From positions 62,001-126,000 of the forward strand of contig CAJIZH010000006.1 in NCBI GenBank assembly GCA_905181875.1: DNA of 64,000 nucleotides, written 5' to 3'. Made by a program: the position numbers and the translations under genes. Under the pieces are notes generated by a model, which ran no database searches, was not told where the DNA came from, and saw only the letters and a list, made by a program, of their open reading frames with translations. This stretch comes from Flavobacteriales bacterium UBA6770. Lineage in GTDB: Bacteria > Bacteroidota > Bacteroidia > Flavobacteriales_G > Salibacteraceae. This document shows, piece after piece, positions 36,998 to 44,090 of the stretch; positions within the stretch are counted from its first letter, which is position 1, and every line of letters begins with the position of its first letter.

Positions 36998-38460
36998 TGG
37001 CTAAACTTCCGCAAACATTCGGCGAATTAAAGAAATCAGGATATCAATCAAAAAGTATTAAAGAAGAATTGCGTGCGAATTTAATTGCCAATTTGAAGGA
37101 AGGGAAATCGTCTTTTGACGGTATTCACGGTTACGATACTACCGTTATTCCGCAATTGGAAAGGGCAATTCTATCAGAGCATAATATCAACCTACTTGGT
37201 TTGCGTGGTCAAGCAAAAACTAGACTTGCTCGTTTAATGATTGGATTATTGGATGAGTACATTCCATTTATCAAAGGTTCAGAAGTGAATGATGATCCAC
37301 TGAAACCATTGAGTCGATTTGCAATAGAACAAATTGAAGTACATGGCGATAAAACTCCAATTGCTTGGTTACACAGAGACGATAGGTTTTACGAAAAACT
37401 TGCAACTCCAGATGTAACCATTTCAGATTTGATTGGAGATATTGATCCAATTAAAGCTGCTAATATGAAGTTGAGCTATGCGGACGAGCGTGTAATTCAT
37501 TTTGGAATGATTCCAAGAGCAAATCGTTGCATTTTCGTTATAAACGAATTACCGGATTTACAAGCCAGAATTCAAGTTGCTCTATTCAACATTTTAGAAG
37601 AAGGTGATATTCAAATTCGAGGATTCAAATTAAGAATGCCTTTGGATTTACAGTTCATTTTTACTGCAAACCCAGAAGATTATACCAATAGAGGAAGTAT
37701 TGTAACTCCGTTAAAAGATAGAATTGGTTCTCAGATTCTTACACATTATCCAAAAGATATTGAAACGGCTAAAACCATTACTGCTCAAGAAGCAAGTTTA
37801 CAAGAGAATAGAAGTTCAAAAATTCACGTTCCGAATTTGGCCAAGGATTTAGTCGAGCAGATCGGATTTGAGGCTAGAAATAGCGAATACGTTGATGTAA
37901 AGAGTGGAATTAGTGCTCGAATGAGTATTACAGCATATGAGAATTTACTGAGTACGGCGGAACATCGTTGTTTGCAAAATGGAGAAAAAGAAACTACCGT
38001 TCGTTTTTCTGATATCGTAGGAATGATACCAGCAATTACTGGGAAAGTAGAGTTGGTTTATGAAGGAGAGCAGGAGGGAGCATCTTTCGTTGCAGAACGA
38101 TTGATTGGTGCAGCAGCAAAGACTTTGTTTCTACAAACTTTTCCTAAGATTGAAAAACTAAAGCACGAAGAACAAGAAGATCCTTACGATCCACTATTAG
38201 CTTGGTTTTTTGAAGAATCAAGCTTTGAACTGTACGACGACGCCAAGAACAAGGATTATGCAAATGCTTTGAATAAAGTTGCTCCGTTAGACGACTTGAT
38301 AGGCGAGTATGCTTCAAAAACAGAACCAATAGATGCGTTGTTTCTCAAGGAGTTTATTCTTTGGGCATTGGTTGAATTCGAAAAACTCAATAAAAAGCGA
38401 ATTGATAATGGTGTTGCTTTTAAAGACGGATATAGCGCTTATTTGAGCGGGTTGAGTTAA
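36997..38460 (+). CDS. AAA+ ATPase, magnesium-chelatase ChlI/MoxR-like
   Basis: A 487-residue AAA+ ATPase of the ChlI/MoxR clade. The Walker A region is LLGLRGQAKTRLARLM, with Ala where Gly usually precedes the Lys. The Walker B region is CIFVINELPDL, with Asn-Glu in place of Asp-Glu. Sensor and arginine segments are FIFTANPEDYTNRGSIVTPLKDRIGSQI and ISARMSITAYENLL. These unusual motifs are shared by a ChlI-like subfamily coupled to vWA proteins. With its upstream partner it probably forms an ATP-driven remodelling complex. No chlorophyll or cobalamin genes are nearby, so true metal chelation is unlikely. Confidence 0.9.
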   Translation: MAKLPQTFGELKKSGYQSKSIKEELRANLIANLKEGKSSFDGIHGYDTTVIPQLERAILSEHNINLLGLRGQAKTRLARLMIGLLDEYIPFIKGSEVNDDPLKPLSRFAIEQIEVHGDKTPIAWLHRDDRFYEKLATPDVTISDLIGDIDPIKAANMKLSYADERVIHFGMIPRANRCIFVINELPDLQARIQVALFNILEEGDIQIRGFKLRMPLDLQFIFTANPEDYTNRGSIVTPLKDRIGSQILTHYPKDIETAKTITAQEASLQENRSSKIHVPNLAKDLVEQIGFEARNSEYVDVKSGISARMSITAYENLLSTAEHRCLQNGEKETTVRFSDIVGMIPAITGKVELVYEGEQEGASFVAERLIGAAAKTLFLQTFPKIEKLKHEEQEDPYDPLLAWFFEESSFELYDDAKNKDYANALNKVAPLDDLIGEYASKTEPIDALFLKEFILWALVEFEKLNKKRIDNGVAFKDGYSAYLSGLS

Positions 38461-38487
38461 CTTGGCAGTATGCGTTATAGAAGTTTT

Positions 38488-38709
38488 TTAATCAATTTCT
38501 GCTAATTTTTTTAACCTTACCAAATCCAATAACTGAATCGTTCCTTTGGAATCTGTAGTACAAACAACCTTTTCATCTTTAAGGTCGTGCAGCACGCGCA
38601 CAAGGGTTTCTTTTACTGTACCTGTAAGGTCGGCCAAGTTATTGCAAAAAGTAAGGATAATAACTTTTTCCTCGTTTTGGTAATTATTCGTAAATGAATG
38701 TAAACTCTT
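38488..38709 (-). pseudogene. Remnant of a Crp/Fnr-family regulator (C-terminal HTH only)
   Basis: The minus-strand frame ending at TAA 38488 reads ILTFCNNLADLTGTVKETLV, then RVLHDLKDEKVVCTTDSKGT, then IQLLDLVRLKKLAEID. This matches the winged HTH of Crp/Fnr regulators, in which LADLTGTxxETVxRVLxxL is the recognition helix region. Upstream the frame stops within about 20 residues, and there is no cyclic-nucleotide-binding domain or start codon. The N-terminal two thirds of the gene are gone. It lies directly downstream of the AAA+ gene and beside a REP-like repeat. Confidence 0.7.
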
Positions 38710-38733
38710 TCATGAACTGTTGTTTGGGCTAGG

Positions 38734-38754
38734 CTTCTCGATACACTTCTCCTT
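38734..38754. repeat. Partial copy of the REP-like element
   Basis: CTTCTCGATACACTTCTCC and two further bases match 1875-1895 with one difference. No right arm with 12-bp pairing is visible, so the copy is degenerate. Confidence 0.5.
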
Positions 38755-38860
38755 ATGCCGAAGCACTCTCTGTCTGCCGGCAAGTAAGTGATAACGACAT
38801 AATCTGTTCTGTCAGTTCGAGTTGTTTTGTGGAATGAAGAGGAACAAAATGATTCAAGAA

Positions 38861-39226
38861 CTACTCTTTTAATCGATCAATATCTCTACGATCCTTCTTT
38901 GTGGGTCTACCTCCCCAAGAGAAACTTTTTTGCTGCTGGTTAATGAGTTTTTGCTCTTCAAGAATAGCGAGGTCTTGTTCCGTGGTGGTTTCAATTATGT
39001 AATCGGCAACTAGTTTTGGGCCAACACGAGATTTAGGGATTTCTAGTACCTTATAGCTGCGCCAAATAGGATTTACCTTAACTGCTATATTATTTCCAGC
39101 GCTCACGGTTTTTGAGGGCTTAGAAGGGCTGTCGTTGAACTTTACTTTGTCTTTGTTGCACGCAGTCGCCGCTATTGATCGGGTTTTGTATAGGCGAATT
39201 GCCCATATGAATTTATCGAGACGCAT
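38861..39226 (-). CDS. S4-domain RNA-binding protein (Hsp15-like)
   Basis: A 121-residue protein with an N-terminal S4 RNA-binding domain (MRLDKFIWAIRLYKTRSIA, KDKVKFNDSPSKPSKTVSAG) and a basic C-terminal tail (SFSWGGRPTKKDRRDIDRL). Size and the WGGRPTKKDRR ending match the Hsp15/HslR family, which binds stalled 50S subunits that carry a nascent chain and helps recycle them. It stands alone, flanked by spacers with decayed sequence and repeats. Confidence 0.9.
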   Translation of the reverse strand: MRLDKFIWAIRLYKTRSIAATACNKDKVKFNDSPSKPSKTVSAGNNIAVKVNPIWRSYKVLEIPKSRVGPKLVADYIIETTTEQDLAILEEQKLINQQQKSFSWGGRPTKKDRRDIDRLKE

Positions 39227-39299
39227 AATGCGAAGGTAGTTATGAAATCGTATTTTTTTTGCGCAAGCCTCAGGGTATAATTCTAAAATATAAAACGAA

Positions 39300-39445
39300 C
39301 GTCATTCCGTAAGATTAAATGAGCAAATAGAAGCAAGAATATTTAGCGAAACTTCTATACGGAATCTCGAAAACGAGGCTCCTGAAATAAATTAGATTAG
39401 CTTCGCTGAGCTCCTTCGTCGGTTCCCGCCTTCGTGGAAATGACG
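39300..39445. repeat. Intergenic repeat with CGTCATT...AATGACG ends
   Basis: The ends are complementary: CGTCATT at 39300-39306 and AATGACG at 39439-39445, each followed inwards by CC or GG with a one-base bulge. The interior has short echoes such as CTTCGCTGAGCTCCTTCG. Elements with CGTCATT ends and an internal CTCGAAAACGAG-like core are common between genes in Bacteroidota. The segment TCTCGAAAACGAGGC near 39372 contains CTCG-AAAA-CGAG, a small stem. Confidence 0.55.
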
Positions 39446-39661
39446 AATTGGGTGGTTTAGGTCAATTGTATTAGATTTAATAGACTAGTCAGAAGGTTTT
39501 TTAGAGCTAGTGCGCTGTGTTCGTCTTCTTGATACACTCTGTTCATAACTCTCAAAAGCATTCGAAGTGACATTTACAAGTTTTGAACTGTCAGTTAGAT
39601 TGGTTTTACAAAGAGTAACGAATTAAAAATTTTCTTATCTTCCAACATGAATGCTCCATAA

Positions 39662-39692
39662 GAAAAGCCAAACTAAATAGTTAAGGCTTTTC
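39662..39692. terminator. Two-step hairpin in spacer
   Basis: Outer arms GAAAAGCC (39662-39669) and GGCTTTTC (39685-39692) enclose an inner stem AACT-AAAT-AGTT. There is no T tract on either strand. It lies 280 bases downstream of the 39974 gene on the minus strand, so a terminator role is possible but weak. Confidence 0.4.
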
Positions 39693-39973
39693 AATATAAA
39701 GCTTAGTATACTAAATTTTTAGGAAAAATATAGAATAGCCCTTTAAGAAACTGGAAACTATAGGTCTATGAAAATTTTTAATACGATACCCAATTGAGCC
39801 TAGAATGCCAAGTTTGCTTTCAAAAAATAGTGTTGTTCAGATACATCTATATTTTGTGATTGTCCCTGAAGAACTTTGATAAAAGAAAGAATTGCAATAT
39901 AACATCTCATTCTTCTGTCCCATTGGAGTTAATAAAATACTAATTTAATCTCAAAATAGAACCTGACTTTTAA

Positions 39974-40876
39974 TTATTCTGTTTTGATGAGCCTTATTGA
40001 TTGATTTTCAATAGTTAAGAAATAAATATTCGGAGGTAGATCAGTTAAATCGATTTTATTCATAGGAGCAACTAGTTTACCTTTACGAACGGTTTCTCCA
40101 GCTAAAGAATATATCTTAAATTCTTGCGGTTCCGTGAATTCAATTTTAATATTTAGTTCGTTTTTAAAAGGATTCGGATAAACTTTAATTTCTGAACTAA
40201 GAACTTCTTTCAAACCTGTCGTTGATGAGTCACCTGGCGTTGTTGACCCGTAATTGAATTTCAAATTATCTAACAACATAACATTTCCGGGAACTCTATA
40301 GTCATCATTTCCCCCTTGAATCATAACGCTAACTGAATCAGCTGCCGGAGTATCGAAATATAATATAGGCACATTAAATTTTGTATAATTAATTATGTCC
40401 TTATTAAATTCTTTAAGGCCAACACCAATTATACTGTCTCCAGAATAAACCAATATGAGTACACTAGTATGATTGGAATCAACGTTAACTATGTCTTGTT
40501 TAATAAAACCTGATAATGATTCTGGCTTATTATCAATTGCTATTTTGGGTATATCACTAAGGTCAAGATCACCATTTTTTACATTCATTACAACTAAGGG
40601 CACTATCGTATCTTTTTGCCCAAAAAGTTCAATTATTTTTGACCTTATCTCCATTGCGAATGTTCCCAAATAAGCATCTTCAGTCTTAATAATTGTACTA
40701 TCTAAAAGTCCTGGACTAATCGAATTATAAGTTCTTATATATCCTTCACTCCAGTCAACAGGTTCTTCCCCAAAAGGTGGATTTTGAAACCAATTCTCAA
40801 AATCTCCATTAGGTATTTCTTGTGATTGAGCCGATACTGCTAAAAACGTTAGTAAGAAAATTAATAGATATTTCAT
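39974..40876 (-). CDS. Secreted protein with T9SS type A sorting domain
   Basis: A 300-residue secreted protein. The signal peptide is MKYLLIFLLTFLAVSAQSQ. The next segment (IPNGDFENWFQ, PVDWSEGYIRTYNS) is the start of a jelly-roll carbohydrate-binding-like domain seen in Bacteroidota surface proteins. It continues to LLDNLKFNYG near residue 210. A type A C-terminal sorting domain follows (IKVYPNPFKNELNIKI, FKIYSLAGETVRKG, DLPPNIYFLTI). It should be exported by the type IX system and attached to or released from the surface. There is no catalytic motif; glycan binding is inferred. It stands alone between two long spacers. Confidence 0.88.
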   Translation of the reverse strand: MKYLLIFLLTFLAVSAQSQEIPNGDFENWFQNPPFGEEPVDWSEGYIRTYNSISPGLLDSTIIKTEDAYLGTFAMEIRSKIIELFGQKDTIVPLVVMNVKNGDLDLSDIPKIAIDNKPESLSGFIKQDIVNVDSNHTSVLILVYSGDSIIGVGLKEFNKDIINYTKFNVPILYFDTPAADSVSVMIQGGNDDYRVPGNVMLLDNLKFNYGSTTPGDSSTTGLKEVLSSEIKVYPNPFKNELNIKIEFTEPQEFKIYSLAGETVRKGKLVAPMNKIDLTDLPPNIYFLTIENQSIRLIKTE

Positions 40877-41706
40877 ATTGATTTTTATTAAAAAAATTTA
40901 TTAACAAATCTAAGATTAATTCTTCGAAAGTTACTCTTTTACAGCTTTATAAGAGTGAGGCTACAGAAATCAGTTGAGGTGGGAATACTAAAGTAAAATT
41001 CAACTCTTCGATTTATTTAAAGTCAAAATAGTTATTATTTGTGATATTTTTTATTACCCCCCAAGCCATTATTTACATTACTGTCATTGCAAAATACTTG
41101 GAAACAGAGAATTGTTTATTACATTGCATTTATATTAAATCTACTAAACCTTCTTCGTCGTTAACCTCAACTAATCTTTAGGAATGATTGCCAGATAAGA
41201 GCTTAGACTAGTAGTTAGAACATGCAACACTTTTTTACCTCCTCAAGGTCGGTGATAGCGTTTTACTAAATTGTGTGCTTTCAGAGTATCAGTCAAAAAG
41301 GGGCGATTTGCTAGTGGCAAATTCAACGCTTGAATAGCCGGCTTGAGGGCGCAGAAAATAGTTTGCATAATTCTGTTTAACATTAACTTCAAAAGATAAC
41401 TATCGTCATTTTGGAAGCATAATTGAGCAAAATTTAGAAAGTTTAGTGTGAAATAGCTGTTCAGAAACTCACGATTAATAATACGTAAATGTTTAAATAA
41501 ATTCAGTATAATACTCTGATTTTTAAAATATTAAACATCTATTGAGGCAAGGGAATAACGGTCCTGTTTATAACTGTGTAAATAGTTAGGAGTTAAGGCA
41601 AAATGAAAAAATACGAATCCATTTTGAAGAATTATGAAATCAATTAACTAAGTGAGCTCTATCCTTTGGGTTCTAAATACTTTTACAGTTTCGATAATCA
41701 AATAAA
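40877..41706. other. Spacer of about 830 bp
   Basis: Apart from an unidentified minus-strand open frame (41243-41530), I see no gene, RNA gene or clear terminator. The stretch upstream of the ABC exporter has TTTG at 41665-41668 and weak -7 candidates, none convincing. Confidence 0.5.
41243..41530 (-). pseudogene. Unidentified open frame, possible gene remnant
   Basis: A 95-codon frame bounded by stops, with no good start codon in its first half. The last 40 residues look protein-like (MQTIFCALKPAIQALNLPLA, then NRPFLTDTLKAHNLVKRYHR) and come from a more GC-rich patch than the flanks. The first half is Asn/Phe/Leu-rich, as chance AT-rich frames are. I do not recognise it; a C-terminal fragment of a lost gene or a mobile-element scar is possible. 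Confidence 0.3.
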
Positions 41707-43446
41707 ATGAGCAAAGGCAAGGTTACTATTGGAAGCGTATTCAAAACCATTATTTGGCCTAGAAAGAACCTGCTTTTAGTCGGTTTATTGCTAATAATTA
41801 TTAGTCGATTGGCTAGCTTGGTTTTGCCGGGTGCATCTAAATATTTGATAGATGACGTTATTGTAAATAACGATTTTGAAAAACTAAAATGGATAATTAT
41901 CGCAGTTGCGTCAGCTATTGTTGTTCAAGCAATTACGTCGTTTTTATTAACGCGATTGTTGAGCGTTGAAGCGCAGCATTTAATTGCTGAATTAAGAGTG
42001 CAAGTTCAGAAGAAAGTAATCGGTTTGCCGGTTAACTTTTTTGACAATAGCAAGTCCGGTGAATTGGTTTCAAGAATCATGACCGACGTAGAAGGTGTTC
42101 GGAACTTAGTAGGTACAGGGTTGGTTCAATTGGTAGGTGGAACGATTACAGCAATTATCTCCTTGTTTTTATTGATTCAGATTAGTCCAATGATGACGGC
42201 CTTAGTTCTGATTCCAGTGGCTTTATTTGGTTTTATAGCGATGAAAGCATTTGCATTCATTCGCCCAATCTTTAAAGAGCGGAGAATAATTAACGCAGAA
42301 GTAACGGGACGATTGACCGAAACACTAAATGGTGTTAGAGTTATCAAAGGATTTAATGCTGAACAGCAAGAGATCGAATCTTTTGAAAATGGAGTGGATA
42401 AGCTGTTCTTGAACATTAAGAAGAGTTTGACATCAACTGCATTTGTGACCAGTTCAGCTACATTTCTGCTGGGTTTAGCTTCTGCCGGAATCATGGGAAT
42501 TGGTGGTTATCTTATGATGACCGATAAAATGACTTTTGGAGATTTCTTAGCCTTCACGCTCTATTTAGGGTTTATGATTGCTCCGATTGTTCAGATGAGT
42601 AATATTGGAACGCAACTTACTGACGGCTTTGCTGGCCTTGATAGAACGGAAGAGTTGATGAACATGGAATCAGAACACGATAATCCAGATCGAACGGAAA
42701 CCTTACCAAAATCTATCCGAGGCGATATCAAATTTAACGATGTCTCTTTTGCTTATGAAGAACACAAAGAAGTGCTGCATAACATTTCGATTGATGCACC
42801 AAGTGGATCAGTGACGGCACTTGTAGGTTCATCTGGTTCTGGTAAAAGTACCATTGCAGGCCTTGTATCCTCTTTTTTAACCCCACAAGAGGGGCAAATT
42901 ACAATTGACGGACAAGATTTGTCAAAATGTACTTTAGAGAGTTATAGACAGCATTTAGGCGTTGTATTGCAGGATGACTTCTTGTTTGAAGGCACCATTA
43001 GAGATAATATCATTTTCCCAAGACCTAATTCTACCGAGGAAGAGGTACAAGCTGCCGTAAAATCTGCTTATGTAAGTGAGTTTAGCGATCGATTCGAAAA
43101 GGGATTAGATACTCTGATAGGAGAGCGCGGTGTAAAATTATCTGGAGGTCAACGACAACGTATAGCTATTGCTAGAGCGGTATTGGCCGATCCTAAGATT
43201 TTGATATTGGATGAGGCAACTTCAAATTTGGATACAGAAAGCGAGGCATTGATTCAAGATTCTTTAGGAGAGTTAATGAAAGGTAGAACGACCTTCGTTA
43301 TTGCTCACCGATTAAGTACTATTCGTAAGGCTGATCAGATTTTGGTGGTAGAAGACGGACGCATTGTAGAGCAAGGAAACCATGACGATTTGATCGCTAA
43401 AGAAGGCCGCTATCATCAGTTGTTTACCTATCAGGCTAGGATTTAA
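41707..43446 (+). CDS. MsbA-type ABC exporter (fused TM and ATPase domains)
   Basis: A 579-residue half-transporter. Six membrane helices at about residues 18-310 include LLLVGLLLIIISRLASLVLPG and VQAITSFLLTRLL, with the exporter segment FFDNSKSGELVSRIMTDVEGV. The ATPase domain has Walker A VGSSGSGKSTIAG, Q loop VVLQDDFLFEGTI, signature LSGGQRQRIAIARAV, Walker B ILILDEATSNLD and the His switch IAHRLST. It should work as a homodimer exporting lipids, drugs or peptides. The substrate is not evident. It is followed 86 bases later by the zinc-type operon but is separated from it by the operator, so it is probably a separate unit. Confidence 0.95.
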   Translation: MSKGKVTIGSVFKTIIWPRKNLLLVGLLLIIISRLASLVLPGASKYLIDDVIVNNDFEKLKWIIIAVASAIVVQAITSFLLTRLLSVEAQHLIAELRVQVQKKVIGLPVNFFDNSKSGELVSRIMTDVEGVRNLVGTGLVQLVGGTITAIISLFLLIQISPMMTALVLIPVALFGFIAMKAFAFIRPIFKERRIINAEVTGRLTETLNGVRVIKGFNAEQQEIESFENGVDKLFLNIKKSLTSTAFVTSSATFLLGLASAGIMGIGGYLMMTDKMTFGDFLAFTLYLGFMIAPIVQMSNIGTQLTDGFAGLDRTEELMNMESEHDNPDRTETLPKSIRGDIKFNDVSFAYEEHKEVLHNISIDAPSGSVTALVGSSGSGKSTIAGLVSSFLTPQEGQITIDGQDLSKCTLESYRQHLGVVLQDDFLFEGTIRDNIIFPRPNSTEEEVQAAVKSAYVSEFSDRFEKGLDTLIGERGVKLSGGQRQRIAIARAVLADPKILILDEATSNLDTESEALIQDSLGELMKGRTTFVIAHRLSTIRKADQILVVEDGRIVEQGNHDDLIAKEGRYHQLFTYQARI

Positions 43447-43469
43447 AACTATTCTTCATTAATATTTCC

Positions 43470-43501
43470 ACTTATAAATGCAACATGTTGCATTTATAAG
43501 T
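43470..43501. promoter_or_regulatory. Perfect 32-bp palindrome, likely Zur/Fur operator
   Basis: The half-site ACTTATAAATGCAACA (43470-43485) is followed directly by its exact reverse complement (43486-43501). TGCAACATGTTGCA is the core. It overlaps the -7 candidate TATATTCG (43501-43508) and sits 31 bases upstream of the lipoprotein start. The operon it heads ends with a Fur-family gene, so autoregulation by that protein is the likely use. Confidence 0.75.
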
Positions 43502-43532
43502 ATATTCGCAGCTCAAACTAAAAAAAAAAGCT

Positions 43533-44090
43533 ATGCGTTTATTACTATTATCCTTTGTTGTCCTATTTGTTTCTTGTAAAAAAGACGATTCTCTGACTCC
43601 AACTCTTCCTACGATCCCGAACCAAGAAGAAGTAATTACTACATTAAACTACACGCTAACTGCACCGAACGGTGACGTCGTATTGTTTTCTTTCAAAGAT
43701 GTTGATGGAGATGGCGGAAATGCACCCGTCATAGTGAATGGAGAGCTGGACACCAATTTGACCTATTCTGGAAAAATTGAATTACTAAATGAAACAGTTT
43801 CTCCTGCTGAAGATATTACTGAAGAAGTTAAAGAAGAAGGTGACGAACATCAGATTTTTTATCAATTCTCAAATTCAGACTTAGGCACAATATATACGGA
43901 TACTGACGCTAATGGAAAGCCAATCGGTGTTTCGACTCAGTTAATCACTAAAGGAACATCCAGCTCAACACTAAAGATTACATTACGACATACACCCGAT
44001 AAAAATGCTTCAGGTGTTTCTTCTGGTGATATCTCGAATGCAGGTGGCGAAACTGACATTGAGGTGACCTTTGCCCTTGATGTTAAATAG
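43533..44090 (+). CDS. Lipoprotein, first gene of probable zinc-uptake operon
   Basis: A 185-residue lipoprotein with signal MRLLLLSFVVLFVSC. The mature part is acidic and beta-rich (VVLFSFKDVDGDGGNAPVIV, YSGKIELLNETVSPAEDITEEV, GTSSSTLKITLRHTPDKNASG). It resembles small periplasmic proteins found beside TonB receptors in Flavobacteriia. It is followed by a ZnuD-like receptor whose ATG lies inside its 3' end (11-base overlap) and then by a Fur-family gene. The palindrome at 43470-43501 lies just upstream. A role in handling the imported metal is inferred from context. No His- or Cys-rich metal site is obvious. Confidence 0.75.
   Translation: MRLLLLSFVVLFVSCKKDDSLTPTLPTIPNQEEVITTLNYTLTAPNGDVVLFSFKDVDGDGGNAPVIVNGELDTNLTYSGKIELLNETVSPAEDITEEVKEEGDEHQIFYQFSNSDLGTIYTDTDANGKPIGVSTQLITKGTSSSTLKITLRHTPDKNASGVSSGDISNAGGETDIEVTFALDVK

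Larger units (their letters stand above)
39227..39973. other. Spacer of about 750 bp with repeats, no gene supported
   Basis: The spacer holds a long inverted-end repeat (39300-39445), a degenerate REP-like copy (CTTCTTGATACACTCT at 39525-39540) and a compact hairpin (39662-39692). No coding frame or RNA gene is recognisable. Confidence 0.6.

Noticed and set aside
43470-43501. The 32-bp palindrome as a terminator of the ABC exporter gene
   Set aside because: It has no T tract and no loop bases, overlaps a promoter-like element, and heads a metal-regulated operon, so an operator fits better.
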